Shown here in pieces: positions 35,514 to 44,521 of a stretch of 64,000 bases of DNA. The notes beneath the pieces are model-generated. The model saw nothing but the letters and a program-made list of their open reading frames with translations. It had not been told where the DNA came from and did not search any database. The translations under genes were made by a program, and so were the position numbers. Every line of letters starts with the position of its first letter. Position 1 is the first letter of the stretch. Source of the DNA: Acetobacteraceae bacterium (GTDB taxonomy: Bacteria; Pseudomonadota; Alphaproteobacteria; Acetobacterales; Acetobacteraceae); assembly GCA_031291725.1 (NCBI GenBank), contig JARLIM010000026.1, positions 104,720 to 168,719 of the forward strand, given 5' to 3'.

Positions 35514-37127
35514 CTACGCCCGCGCCAGTTCCCGCCCCCGGATCAGATCAGACACCTTCTCGCCGATCATGATGCAGGCCGCATTGGTGTTGCCGGACAC
35601 CAGCGTGGGCATGATCGAGGCATCGGCCACCCGCAACCCGTCCACCCCGCGCACCCGCAGCGCATCGTCCACCACCGCCATCGGATCGCTGCCCATCTTC
35701 GCCGTGCCGCACGGGTGATAGATCGTGCCGCCGAAGCCACGGGCATAGTCCAGCAGCTCGTCATCGCTCTGCACGTGACTGCCGGCGAGATATTCGCTTT
35801 CGATGTAGCGCCGCATCACCGGCCGCGCCGCCATCGCACGGCACATTTTCAGCCCGTCGATCATCGTGCGCTGGTCCAACTCCGCCGACAGATAATTCGG
35901 CAAAATCGCGGCATGCGTGGCCGGATCGACGGATTTCAGCCGGATTTCCCCCCGGCTTTCCGGGCGCAGCTGACACACATTCTGCGTAAAGCCCGGAAAT
36001 TTATGCAGCCCTTCCGCCGGGCGGTCGGAGCTGAAGACGATGAAATGGAACTGCACATCCGGCAATTCCAACTCCGGGCGGGAGCGGGCGAAGATACCCA
36101 CCTGCCCCGCCGAAATCGTCAGCGCGCCTGTGCGGGTGAAAATATATTGCAGCCCGGTTTTCACCATCTTCGGCCAGCTCATCATGATGTCGTTGACGGT
36201 GAAATTCTCCGTGCAGCGATAGGCGAAGCGGGTCTGATAATGATCCTGCAAATTCTGCCCCACGCCGGGCAGATGCAGCCGAGTCTCAATCCCCATCTCG
36301 GCCAGATGCGCCTGCGGGCCGATGCCGGAGAGCAGCAGCAAATGCGGCGAATTGATCGCACCCCCGCACAGCACCACCTCCCGCGACGCCCGCGCGGTCA
36401 CGCTGCGGCCATTCTGGCGGAAGACGATGCCGGTGGCGCGGCGGCCTTCAAACGTCACGCGCTCGGCCAGCGCGTTGATCTCCACCCGCAGATTGGCCCG
36501 TTTCATCGCAGGCTTCAGAAACGCCCGTGCGGCGGACATCCGGCGACCGTTCTTGGAGGTCGTCTGATAATACCCGACACCTTCCTGCACCGGTCCGTTG
36601 AAATCCTGATTACGCGGAATGCCGATCTCGGTGGCGGCGTCGATATAGGCTTCGCACAGCGGATGACGCTCGGTGATGTCCGACACCGACAGCGGCCCAT
36701 CGGTGCCGTGCAGCCCTGCGGTGTTCGCGCCAATCCGCCCTTCGGAGCGCTGAAAATACGGCGCCACATCCTCCCACGCCCAACCGCGATTGCCGAGCTG
36801 GCGCCAATGGTCGAAATCCTGATGCTGACCGCGCACATAGAGCAGCCCGTTGATCGACGATGAGCCGCCGAGCACCTTGCCGCGCGGCCACAGCATCTCG
36901 CGGTTCTTGGTCCCTGCCTGTTTTTCGGTGTGGTAGCACCAGTTCACCGACGGGTCGGCGATGGTCTTGCCATAGCCGAGCGGGATGTGAATCCACGGAT
37001 TGCTGTCGCGTCCGCCTGCTTCGAGCAGCAAAACCTTCACGTTCGGGTCTTCCGACAACCGCGCCGCCACCACGCAGCCGGCAGAGCCCGCACCGACAAC
37101 GATGAAGTCTGCGTCTATCGTTTCCAT
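35514..37127 (-). CDS. GMC-family oxidoreductase (choline dehydrogenase-like)
   Basis: FAD-dependent alcohol dehydrogenase of 537 aa. The FAD fold is DFIVVGAGSAGCVVAARLSE with LLLEAGG after it. GMC signatures follow as GKVLGGSSSINGLLYVRG and GGAINSPHLLLLSGIG. The catalytic histidine is in GGTIYHPCGTAKMG and the partner asparagine in SGNTNAACIMIGEK. No signal peptide. It oxidises a primary alcohol, possibly feeding the neighbouring CoA ligase; choline is not implied, since betB is absent. Start is ATG at 37127. Confidence 0.92.
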   Translation of the reverse strand: METIDADFIVVGAGSAGCVVAARLSEDPNVKVLLLEAGGRDSNPWIHIPLGYGKTIADPSVNWCYHTEKQAGTKNREMLWPRGKVLGGSSSINGLLYVRGQHQDFDHWRQLGNRGWAWEDVAPYFQRSEGRIGANTAGLHGTDGPLSVSDITERHPLCEAYIDAATEIGIPRNQDFNGPVQEGVGYYQTTSKNGRRMSAARAFLKPAMKRANLRVEINALAERVTFEGRRATGIVFRQNGRSVTARASREVVLCGGAINSPHLLLLSGIGPQAHLAEMGIETRLHLPGVGQNLQDHYQTRFAYRCTENFTVNDIMMSWPKMVKTGLQYIFTRTGALTISAGQVGIFARSRPELELPDVQFHFIVFSSDRPAEGLHKFPGFTQNVCQLRPESRGEIRLKSVDPATHAAILPNYLSAELDQRTMIDGLKMCRAMAARPVMRRYIESEYLAGSHVQSDDELLDYARGFGGTIYHPCGTAKMGSDPMAVVDDALRVRGVDGLRVADASIMPTLVSGNTNAACIMIGEKVSDLIRGRELARA

Positions 37128-37204
37128 CACGCCCTCGGTTTTGTTTCTTGCCGCACATGGCGGAGGCGTGCAGCATGGACCGCAAAACCAGGAGGGATCA
37201 ACCA

Positions 37205-37513
37205 GTGGCGCGCATTTCCATTATCGTCGAATTCACATTCCCAGAAGAACACGCCGCCACGCTGGACGCTTTGTTCCGCGAGCATGCGCGCCTGACCCGC
37301 GCGGAAGAGCCCGGCTGTCTGGCATTCGATGCGATGTATCCGCTGCGCGACGATGGCACGCACGACACCGGACGCATCGTCTTGGTGGAAATGTACGCCG
37401 ACCAAGCCGCCATCACCGCTCACCGCGCCAATCCGCGCATGCCGAAAGTGGCCGAGGTTTATCGCCCGCTGATCACTGGCCGCACTTTGGTGATGTGCGA
37501 GTTGGCGGAATGA
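37205..37513 (+). CDS. Antibiotic biosynthesis monooxygenase (ABM)-domain protein
   Basis: Small ferredoxin-like-fold protein of 102 aa. It has the opening strand ARISIIVEFTFPEEHAATLD, the mid segment EEPGCLAFDAMY and the VLVEMYADQAAITAHRANPR helix typical of ABM/YgiN-type quinol monooxygenases. The GTG at 37205 is preferred because AGGAGGG lies about 9 nt before it; upstream ATGs have no such site. Divergent from the GMC gene. Substrate unknown. Confidence 0.78.
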   Translation: MARISIIVEFTFPEEHAATLDALFREHARLTRAEEPGCLAFDAMYPLRDDGTHDTGRIVLVEMYADQAAITAHRANPRMPKVAEVYRPLITGRTLVMCELAE

Positions 37514-37580
37514 GCGGCATTCTCTCAGCGGCTTGAATATCCGACTCGCACACGCCGGTCACACGCGCACAGCGTTGGCT

Positions 37581-38054
37581 TCACTCAGCCGTCGCCGAGC
37601 ATTTGCGTGTCTCTTCCACCCTCACCCGCACCAGCCGAACGCCGGTGCCGGTGAGGTAATGCGGGCCGATCACTCTCAGCAAATGGGCGGCCATATTCTC
37701 TGCCGTGGGGTTGAACGGCACCGTGACCACCGACTCACCGAAAGCGCCCGCCAAAGTCGCGAAGGCCGAGCCTGCCGCGTCGAGCGCCTGGATTTGCGTC
37801 AGCAGCGGATCACGTTCCCACAGCAGCATCTTGTGATCCCAATTTTGCTCCAGCCATTCGCAGAGCGTGTCTTTGATCACTGAAAAATCGATCACCCGCC
37901 CCAGATGATCCAGCGCCTCAGCGGTGCAGGTAAAGGTGATGCGGTAGTTATGCCCGTGCAGAAACCGACATTTTGTCTCGTGCCCACACACGCGGTGCCC
38001 GCACGAAATATCGTGATAACGCTCGTTGCTGATCACTCGTATGTCACCCTGCAT
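37581..38054 (-). CDS. queD: 6-carboxytetrahydropterin synthase / PTPS-family protein (QueD-like)
   Basis: Protein of 157 aa in the 6-pyruvoyl-tetrahydropterin synthase family. The catalytic cysteine and zinc histidines are in HETKCRFLHGHNYRITF, with an upstream GHRVCGHE also rich in possible ligands. WDHKMLLWERDPLL and FNPTAENMAAHLL are further family segments. QueD makes 6-carboxy-tetrahydropterin for queuosine. It is longer than the typical 120 aa form and no queC or queE is nearby, so a related pterin role is possible. Confidence 0.82.
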   Translation of the reverse strand: MQGDIRVISNERYHDISCGHRVCGHETKCRFLHGHNYRITFTCTAEALDHLGRVIDFSVIKDTLCEWLEQNWDHKMLLWERDPLLTQIQALDAAGSAFATLAGAFGESVVTVPFNPTAENMAAHLLRVIGPHYLTGTGVRLVRVRVEETRKCSATAE

Positions 38055-38147
38055 CCTGCCGTGGCGCGATGGTTGCGAGCCTAAACATTGTCAGGCGTTT
38101 CGGGCAGCCTTGTTTTTCGCCCACACGGCTTGGTGAACGGCACATTG

Positions 38148-38188
38148 ACACGTCCTCGATCAGAAGCGCCATCTGACCGAGGGCGTGT
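38148..38188. other. Strong hairpin between queD and acyl-CoA dehydrogenase genes
   Basis: ACACGTCCTCGATCAGA (38148-38164) pairs with the inverted sequence at 38172-38188 over 17 bp with two mismatches, both G-U compatible on one strand, around a 7-nt loop. There is no T tract, so a Rho-independent terminator is doubtful; it may be an mRNA 3'-end stabiliser of the dehydrogenase transcript. The rest of the 142-nt gap shows nothing. Confidence 0.5.
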
Positions 38189-38196
38189 CGTTGCAG

Positions 38197-39321
38197 TTAG
38201 AACGCCGTTCCCATCGTCGCCAACCGTTCCAGATGCGCCTCGGTATCGCCGAGGGATTTCTCGATCAGCGTCAGGCGCTTGAAATAGTGACCGGCCTTGT
38301 ATTCCATCGTCACCGCGATGCCGCCATGCAACTGCACCGCCTCCTGCCCGACCAGACGCAGCGAGCGGCCCACCTGCACCTTGGCGGCCGAAATCGCCCG
38401 TGCGCGCATATCGGCATCGTCCTCAGCCGCCATCATGGTGGCATACATCGCCATCGAGCGGGCGAGTTCGATCTGCACCTTCATGTCCACCGCCCGGTGT
38501 TGCAGCACCTGGAACTCGGCGATGGCGCGGCCGAATTGCTTGCGGGTTTTCATGTAATCGACGGTGATGGCGAGCAATTCCTCCATCGCCCCCACCGCTT
38601 CGGCACACAGATAGGCGCTGGCCTCGTCGAGCGCGCGGGCAATGCCCGGCCATGCGTCCAAACTCAGCACCGCCTCGGCCACCACGCCATCGAGCGTGAT
38701 CTCCGCTGCCCGCATCGCATCCTGTGTGGCATAGCCGCGCTTGGAGACAGCATTGGTATCCACCAGGAACAGCCCGATTCCGCCGGTATCCCGCACGCCG
38801 CCGGACACCCGCGCCGTGACCAGCAGCTTGTCGGCACTGTCACCATGCAGCACCAGACTCTTCTCGCCCGTCAGCACCCAACCGGCTGCCGTCGCGGTGG
38901 CCGTGGTGCCGACGTGATGCGCCACGAAGCGCGCATGGCGTTCGTGATGGGCGAAGGCGAACAGCGTCTCACCGGCGGCAATGCCGGGCAGATACGCATC
39001 CTGAATCGGCGCCGTCGCCGCATGGCGCAGCAGACCGCCGGACAGCACGACGCAGGCGTAATAGGGCTCGATCACCAGCCCGCGCCCGAACGCCTCGGCC
39101 ACCAGCATCATCTCCGCCCCACCGCCGCCGAAGCCGCCGTGATCCTCGGAGACATTCACCCCCAGCAGGCCCAACTCGGCATAACGCGCCCAGTTCTCCC
39201 GGCTCCAGCCATCGGCCGCGGCGATATAGGTTTTGCGCTGCTCGAAATCGTAGGTGTCCCGCACCAGACGATCCACGCTGTCTTTAAGAAGACGTTGGTC
39301 TTCAGAGAAATCGAAATCCAT
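38197..39321 (-). CDS. Acyl-CoA dehydrogenase, small-subunit type
   Basis: Flavoprotein of 374 aa in the acyl-CoA dehydrogenase fold. It has YMKTRKQFGRAIAEFQVLQH near residue 260 and VQLHGGIAVTMEYKAGHYFK near the end. The usual YEGT segment is missing, as in the small partner of heterodimeric enzymes such as PimD. It lies 3 nt after the large-subunit gene, so the two probably form one complex oxidising an acyl-CoA to the 2-enoyl-CoA. Confidence 0.88.
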   Translation of the reverse strand: MDFDFSEDQRLLKDSVDRLVRDTYDFEQRKTYIAAADGWSRENWARYAELGLLGVNVSEDHGGFGGGGAEMMLVAEAFGRGLVIEPYYACVVLSGGLLRHAATAPIQDAYLPGIAAGETLFAFAHHERHARFVAHHVGTTATATAAGWVLTGEKSLVLHGDSADKLLVTARVSGGVRDTGGIGLFLVDTNAVSKRGYATQDAMRAAEITLDGVVAEAVLSLDAWPGIARALDEASAYLCAEAVGAMEELLAITVDYMKTRKQFGRAIAEFQVLQHRAVDMKVQIELARSMAMYATMMAAEDDADMRARAISAAKVQVGRSLRLVGQEAVQLHGGIAVTMEYKAGHYFKRLTLIEKSLGDTEAHLERLATMGTAF

Positions 39322-39324
39322 GGC

Positions 39325-40527
39325 TCAGAACCCCAACACCGCTTTGGCGAGAATATTGCGCTGAATTTCGTTCGACCCGCCGTAGATCGAGACCTTGCGC
39401 ATGTTGAAATACATCGGCGCGGCCGTTGCCGCATCCGGCGGGCCGACCGGCGGTTCGTTGCCGAATTCCAGATCATGCTCCTCAAAGAACGGCGCGATAT
39501 AGGGGCCCATCACGTCCATCATCAGCTCGGTGGTGGCCTGTTGCAGCTCGCTGCCCTTGATCTTCAGCACGGATGACATCGGGTTGGGCTTGCCCTTCTC
39601 CAGATGCCGCTCCTGGGCGACCACGCGCAGCTGCGTCATTTCCAGCGCTTTCAGCTCGATCTCCACCGAGACCAGCTTCTTGCGGAACACCGGATCGTCG
39701 ATCAGGCGACGATCGCCATCCAGCTCCTGCTCCGCCAATTCCCGAATGCGCTTCATCCGGGCTTTGGAGATGCCGATGCGGGCGATGCCGGTGCGCTCAT
39801 TGCCGAGCAGGAATTTGGCGTAATCCCAGCCCTTGTTGACCTGGCCGACGAGATTTTCGGCAGGCACCCGCACATTGTCGAAAAAGACCTCGTTGACCTC
39901 GCGCCCGCCATCGATGGTCTGAATCGGCCGCCAGGTGATGCCGGGGGTTTTCATATCCACCAGGATGAACGAAATCCCCTCCTGCTTCTTGACCGTCATA
40001 TCGGTGCGGGCGAGGACGAAGATCCAGTCGGCGTTCTGGGCATAGGATGTCCAGGTTTTCTGACCGTTGATCACCCAATGATCGCCCTCCAGCACCGCCG
40101 CCGTGCGCAGCGAGGCAAGATCGGAGCCGGCGCCGGGTTCCGAGAAGCCCTGACACCACCAATCATCCACATTCGCCGCCCGCGCGAGGAAGCGCTGCTT
40201 CTGGGCGAGCGAGCCGAATTGCGCGATCACCGGGCCAACCATGGTGCAGTTGAACGGCACCGGGAACGGCACGGAGGCCTGTTGCAGCTCATCCTGCCAG
40301 AAATAATGCTGCACCGGCGTCCAATCCTGTCCGCCCCATTCCACCGGCCAATTCGGCACGGCAAGCCCACGCGCGTTGAGGATGCGCTGCGCCTCGACAT
40401 GCTCCTCCTTGGACGGGTGCAGGCCTTCGCGCAGCTTGCGGCGGATGCGGTCGGGGATGGCGGTGTGGAAGAAATCGCGCAGTTCCTCCCGGAATTGGCG
40501 TTCTTCAGCGGTGAAGCTCAGATCCAT
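39325..40527 (-). CDS. Acyl-CoA dehydrogenase, large-subunit type
   Basis: Protein of 400 aa with the FAD/substrate signature WCQGFSEPGAGSDLASLRT and WVINGQKTWTSYAQNADW. The end reads KVSIYGGSNEIQRNILAK; the position of the catalytic glutamate of medium-chain enzymes (YEGT) is glycine here, as in many heterodimeric family members. Resembles PimC-type large subunits for dicarboxylyl-CoA. Followed at once by the small subunit; a palindromic repeat separates it from the upstream CoA ligase. Confidence 0.9.
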   Translation of the reverse strand: MDLSFTAEERQFREELRDFFHTAIPDRIRRKLREGLHPSKEEHVEAQRILNARGLAVPNWPVEWGGQDWTPVQHYFWQDELQQASVPFPVPFNCTMVGPVIAQFGSLAQKQRFLARAANVDDWWCQGFSEPGAGSDLASLRTAAVLEGDHWVINGQKTWTSYAQNADWIFVLARTDMTVKKQEGISFILVDMKTPGITWRPIQTIDGGREVNEVFFDNVRVPAENLVGQVNKGWDYAKFLLGNERTGIARIGISKARMKRIRELAEQELDGDRRLIDDPVFRKKLVSVEIELKALEMTQLRVVAQERHLEKGKPNPMSSVLKIKGSELQQATTELMMDVMGPYIAPFFEEHDLEFGNEPPVGPPDAATAAPMYFNMRKVSIYGGSNEIQRNILAKAVLGF

Positions 40528-40551
40528 TGCGGGCTCCTGTTCTTATGAGGT

Positions 40552-40588
40552 CGTCATTGCGAGGTGCGCGAGCGACGTGGCAATGACG
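40552..40588. repeat. GTCATTGC palindromic repeat between CoA ligase and acyl-CoA dehydrogenase
   Basis: CGTCATTGC (40552-40560) and GCAATGACG (40580-40588) are perfect inverted arms; the spacer contains GAGGTGCGCGAGCGAC. Copy of the same family as 27639, 32575 and 63022, here between two genes read in the same direction. Confidence 0.75.
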
Positions 40589-40601
40589 GAAAAATGCGGA
40601 A

Positions 40602-42191
40602 TCACGGCGCACTCTCCCGCAACTCCTGGCGGGACAATTTGCCCACCGGGGTTTTGGGAAGGGCGGCACGAATCTCCAATTGGGTCGGCATTTCATGACG
40701 GCCGAGTTTGTCGGCCAGGAAGGCGCGCAGAACGTCCAGCGTCAGCACATCCGCCCCCGGTCGCAGCGAGACAAACGCCTTGGCGGATTGGCCGCGATAT
40801 TCATCGTCCACGCCAATCACCGCCACCTCGGTGACGTCCGGGTGCTCGCCGATCGCTTCCTCGATCACCCGTGGATAGACGTTGAAGCCGCCGGAGAGGA
40901 TCATGTCCTTCTTGCGGTCCACCAGCACGAAGGTGCCGTCCGGCTGCATCTGGCCAAGGTCGCCGGTCAGGAAAAAGCTGCCGACAAAGGCGCGGGCATT
41001 GTCCTCCGGCCGGTTCCAATAGCCGGGCGTGACGTTCGGGCCGCGAATGGCCATCTCCCCAATCTCGCCCTGCGGCAATTCACGCGCCGGATCGGTCGGA
41101 TCGACAATCCGCAATTCGATGCCCGGCAACGGCACGCCAATCCCGCCCGGCACGTTGAGGCTGCCGGGGATCAGGTTGGTGCCGGTGGGCGAGGTCTCCG
41201 TCATGCCCCAGCCGCCGCCGAGACGATGGCCGGTCAGCGCCTCGATCCGCTCGGCAATATCGACCGGCAATGGAGCCCCACCAGAGAACACCGCCTTGAG
41301 GCTGGAGAGATCGCGCTTGTCGATGGAAGGCGAGCGCGAGAGCGCCGTCCACATCGTCGGCACGCCGGACATCAGCGTCACGCGGTCACGTTCGATGGCG
41401 TCGAGCACGGCTTCGGCATCGAAACGCGCATGGATCAGCAATTCCGCCCCACCGGCCAGCGCACGCACCATCACCGAGGTCAGCGCAAAGATGTGGAACA
41501 GCGGCAGCACCAGCAGCGAACGCTCCCCGGGTTGCACGCGGCGACCAAAGGCGGCGTTCCAATTGGTGTAGATCGAGGTTGCCGCCGACAGATTGGCATG
41601 GCTGAGCTTGGCCGCCTTCGGATGGCCGGTGGTGCCGCCGGTGAATTGCAGCAGAGCGATATCCTCCGCCACCAAGGCAGGCCATTCGCTCAGCGGTGCC
41701 GCATCGGGCAGGCCCAGCGCGCCACCATCCAGCCACGCCGCTTCCCGACTGATGAAGCGTTGCTCCACGTCCAGCTTTTCGGAAATCTCCCGCAGATTGG
41801 GCAGGTCGGTGGCGATCAGGAAACGCGCCCCCACATCGGCGATCTTGCGCTGCAAGGTGCGCAGCGGGTCGAGCGGGGTGAGATGGGTGACAATACCACC
41901 CGCCCGCAACACCCCGAAAAAGCTCAGCGGATGGGTGAGCGTGTTGGGCAAATGCAGCGCCACCCGGTCGCCCGGACGCAGACCGGCGGCGATCAGACCA
42001 GCTGCAAGGCGGTCCACATGGGCGGCGAATGTCCGATAATCCCAGCGCGTCGCCTGAAAGAGCAGCGCCGGTTCATCGGCAAACCGCCCAACCGAACGCG
42101 CCAACAATTCAGGCAGAGTAGACGTCTCAACCGGAGCCCCCCAATCGGTGCCCGGCGGATACAATCCCTCCCAAGGAAACGGACGCTGCAA
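40602..42191 (-). CDS. Long-chain/dicarboxylate-type acyl-CoA ligase
   Basis: ANL-superfamily enzyme of 529 aa. The P-loop is LLQFTGGTTGHPKAAKLSHA, the adenine motif is GGGWGMTETSPTG, the hinge is FFLTGDLGQMQPDGTFVLVD and the C-terminal lysine is in LPKTPVGKLSRQEL. The N-terminus (PWEGLYPPGTDW) is typical of FadD/PimA-like ligases. The start is an uncommon TTG at 42191 behind a G-rich stretch. It is probably the first gene of a unit with the acyl-CoA dehydrogenase pair. Only about 26% identity with the other ligase is expected; substrate unknown. Confidence 0.88.
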   Translation of the reverse strand: MQRPFPWEGLYPPGTDWGAPVETSTLPELLARSVGRFADEPALLFQATRWDYRTFAAHVDRLAAGLIAAGLRPGDRVALHLPNTLTHPLSFFGVLRAGGIVTHLTPLDPLRTLQRKIADVGARFLIATDLPNLREISEKLDVEQRFISREAAWLDGGALGLPDAAPLSEWPALVAEDIALLQFTGGTTGHPKAAKLSHANLSAATSIYTNWNAAFGRRVQPGERSLLVLPLFHIFALTSVMVRALAGGAELLIHARFDAEAVLDAIERDRVTLMSGVPTMWTALSRSPSIDKRDLSSLKAVFSGGAPLPVDIAERIEALTGHRLGGGWGMTETSPTGTNLIPGSLNVPGGIGVPLPGIELRIVDPTDPARELPQGEIGEMAIRGPNVTPGYWNRPEDNARAFVGSFFLTGDLGQMQPDGTFVLVDRKKDMILSGGFNVYPRVIEEAIGEHPDVTEVAVIGVDDEYRGQSAKAFVSLRPGADVLTLDVLRAFLADKLGRHEMPTQLEIRAALPKTPVGKLSRQELRESAP

Positions 42192-42277
42192 AGGCCCCCC
42201 GCTAATTGTTATGTTTCATCATTATCTGACAGCGCCGTGTGCGCGCCGTCAATACATACATGGTCAGGCAGAGACTT

Positions 42278-42319
42278 AACGCTGTCAATATCCTGGCCCG
42301 GCTCTTGGATAACAGCGTT
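42278..42319. promoter_or_regulatory. Inverted repeat in divergent promoter region
   Basis: AACGCTGTCAATATCC (42278-42293) and GGATAACAGCGTT (42307-42319) form an imperfect inverted repeat with AACGCTGT/ACAGCGTT ends and TATCC/GGATA inner parts. It sits in the 169-nt space between the divergent CoA ligase and nitronate monooxygenase genes, so a dimeric repressor could control both. No regulator gene is adjacent. Confidence 0.4.
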
Positions 42320-42360
42320 CCGTATGTCAGATTCGCCTGAAACAACCCGGAAACGCCCGC

Positions 42361-43308
42361 ATGAGCCTGCCCCCCATTCTGCAATCGCTGCGGCTGCCGG
42401 TGATCGGCTCGCCGATGTTCATCATCTCCACGCCCGATCTGGTGATCGCGCAATGCAAGGCGGGCATTGTCGGCTCGTTCCCGGCACTGAACGCCCGCCC
42501 GGCGCATGTGTTGGAGGAGTGGCTGATCCGAATTCAGGGCGAGTTGGGCGAACATAATGCCCGCCACCCAGACCGCCCGGCCGCGCCCTTTGCCGTCAAT
42601 CAGATCGTGCACAAATCCAACGAGCGTCTGCACGCGGATCTGGAAATGTGCGTCAAACATAAGGTGCCGATCCTGATCACCTCGCTCGGTGCCCGACCCG
42701 AGGTGAACGAGGCGGCGCATTCTTATGGCGGCATCACGCTGCATGACGTGATCACCAACGAATTCGCCCGCAAGGCCATCGAAAAGGGCGCCGACGGTCT
42801 GATCGCCGTGGCCGCGGGCGCCGGCGGTCATGCCGGAACCATCTCGCCCTTCGCACTGATCCAGGAAATCCGCGGCTGGTTCGACGGCCCATTGGCGCTG
42901 TCAGGTGCGATTGCCAATGGCGGTGCGATTCTGGCGGCACAGGCGATGGGGGCCGATCTGGCCTATATCGGCTCGGCCTTCATCGCCACCGAAGAGGCCA
43001 ATGCGGTGGCGGATTACAAGCAGATGCTGGTCGAGAGCGGGGCGTCCGATATCCTCTACACCAACGCCATCACCGGCATTCACGGCAATTACCTCCGCCC
43101 GAGCCTGGTGCGCGCGGGCCTCGACCCCGCCCACCTGCCCGATCCGCAGGCGATGGATTTCGGCAATGGCAAGAAAGCCTGGAAGGATGTCTGGGGGTCC
43201 GGCCAGGGCATCGGGGCGGTGAAAGCGGTGGTGCCGGTTTCGGCATTGGTGGAGCGCCTGACCGTCGAATACGCCGCCGCCCGTGCCCGATTGGGGATGT
43301 CGGCATGA
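42361..43308 (+). CDS. Nitronate monooxygenase (2-nitropropane dioxygenase-like)
   Basis: FMN-dependent TIM-barrel enzyme of 315 aa. It has the entry strand LRLPVIGSPMFIISTPDLV, the AVAAGAGGHAGTISPFALI phosphate/histidine loop and the ALSGAIANGGAILAAQAMGA segment of class I nitronate monooxygenases. Members oxidise alkyl nitronates or reduce flavin. It overlaps the next gene by ATGA, so the two are coupled. Bacterial homologues are often found among acyl-CoA degradation genes, as here. Confidence 0.9.
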   Translation: MSLPPILQSLRLPVIGSPMFIISTPDLVIAQCKAGIVGSFPALNARPAHVLEEWLIRIQGELGEHNARHPDRPAAPFAVNQIVHKSNERLHADLEMCVKHKVPILITSLGARPEVNEAAHSYGGITLHDVITNEFARKAIEKGADGLIAVAAGAGGHAGTISPFALIQEIRGWFDGPLALSGAIANGGAILAAQAMGADLAYIGSAFIATEEANAVADYKQMLVESGASDILYTNAITGIHGNYLRPSLVRAGLDPAHLPDPQAMDFGNGKKAWKDVWGSGQGIGAVKAVVPVSALVERLTVEYAAARARLGMSA

Positions 43309-44066
43309 GCGCGATGGAGATTTCCGGCAGGGTGGCGCTCGTCACCGGGGCCAGCTCCGGCCTGGGCGCCCGCTTCGCCCGCGTGCTGGCGGCTGCCGGT
43401 GCCCATGTGGCGCTGGCCGCCCGCCGGGTGGATCGCCTCCAAGCACTGAGCGAGGAATTGGCCGCCGATGGGGTGGAGACGATTTCGCTCGAACTCGATG
43501 TCGCCAACGTCGCCGCCATCCGCCACGTTGCCGCAGAGGTAGAGGCGCGGCTCGGCCCGATCGGCATTCTGGTCAACAATGCCGGCATCAGCCGTCAGGC
43601 GCGGGCGGAGGATGTGACCGAGGACGATTACGACGCCGTGCTCGACACCAACCTCAAAGGCGCTTTCTTCATGGCGCAATCCGTGGCGCGGCAGATGATT
43701 GCGCACGGCATTGAGGGCCGCATCGTCAACATCGCCTCGGTTGCCGGCATTCGCCCCCTCGGTCAACTTTCCACCTATTCGATGTCGAAGGCCGCGATGG
43801 TCCAGATGACCAAATCGATGGCGCGCGAATGGGGCAAGCACGGCATCAACACCAACGCGATCTGCCCCGGCTACATCGCCACCGAAATCAGCGAAGATTT
43901 TCTGCAAACCGAGGGCGGCCGCAAACTCGTCGCCTCGCTGCCCCGCCGCCGGATGGGCGAGCCCCGCGATTTGGATGGGTTGTTGCTACTGCTCTGCGCG
44001 GGCGATGCCTCCCGCTTCATCAACGGATCGATCATCGCAGCAGATGATGGGTTTACATCGCTGTAA
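43305..44066 (+). CDS. Short-chain dehydrogenase/reductase
   Basis: Classical SDR of 253 aa. The cofactor motif is VTGASSGLGARFA, with ILVNNAGISRQ next. The catalytic set is serine in IASVAGI and YSMSK with tyrosine and lysine. The ending FINGSIIAADDGFTSL is typical of FabG-like 3-oxoacyl or hydroxyacyl dehydrogenases. It overlaps the nitronate monooxygenase by 4 nt; together with the CoA ligase and dehydrogenases it fits an acyl-CoA oxidation set. Confidence 0.92.
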   Translation: MSAMEISGRVALVTGASSGLGARFARVLAAAGAHVALAARRVDRLQALSEELAADGVETISLELDVANVAAIRHVAAEVEARLGPIGILVNNAGISRQARAEDVTEDDYDAVLDTNLKGAFFMAQSVARQMIAHGIEGRIVNIASVAGIRPLGQLSTYSMSKAAMVQMTKSMAREWGKHGINTNAICPGYIATEISEDFLQTEGGRKLVASLPRRRMGEPRDLDGLLLLLCAGDASRFINGSIIAADDGFTSL

Positions 44067-44077
44067 ACAAACACGTG

Positions 44078-44110
44078 TGGCCGTCATCGCATAGGGCGCG
44101 ATGACGGCCA
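44078..44110. terminator. Perfect 13-bp hairpin between convergent genes
   Basis: TGGCCGTCATCGC (44078-44090) and GCGATGACGGCCA (44098-44110) are perfect inverted arms with a 7-nt loop, between the SDR and DoxX genes. There is no T tract on either side. It may end both transcripts; its core resembles the GTCATTGC repeats. Confidence 0.6.
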
Positions 44111-44119
44111 GCATGTCGC

Positions 44120-44521
44120 CTACCCGCGCCGCGAGAACAGCGCGTCCACGCTCCAGCCTCCGGCACCGACCGCAAAAAGCTGGAGGAAGCCACCGGCCAT
44201 GCAGACATTTTTGGCAAAATGCGTCATCTGCCCGACATCACCGGGATGGTAATGCGCGATAAACGCCGTCAGCACGCAATAGACGGCCATACCGAGTGAT
44301 ACGATGCGCGTTTGCAGCCCGACGAGGACGCAAATCCCGCCGACAAACTCCACCAAAACGACCGCCCAATAGGCAATTTCGGGCATGATCACGCCCAGAT
44401 CGCCAAGGTGGTGCACAAACGGGTCGTGATGGCCAAACTTGCCGATCCCGCCCTCGATGAAAATCCAGGCCATCAACAAGCGACCAAGCAACTGCGCCGG
44501 CGAGCTAAGTGAGCGAATCAT
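44120..44521 (-). CDS. DoxX-family membrane protein
   Basis: Protein of 133 aa with four hydrophobic segments. The first helix carries LLGRLLMAWIFIEGGIGKFG, then VLVEFVGGICVLVGLQTRI and CVLTAFIAHYHPGDVGQMTH, all DoxX-like. Members are inner-membrane proteins of unclear role, sometimes tied to thiosulphate or redox metabolism. The ATG at 44521 has a GGGAGGA site; the longer upstream frame is unsupported. Divergent from glgP over 195 nt of non-coding sequence. Confidence 0.85.
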   Translation of the reverse strand: MIRSLSSPAQLLGRLLMAWIFIEGGIGKFGHHDPFVHHLGDLGVIMPEIAYWAVVLVEFVGGICVLVGLQTRIVSLGMAVYCVLTAFIAHYHPGDVGQMTHFAKNVCMAGGFLQLFAVGAGGWSVDALFSRRG

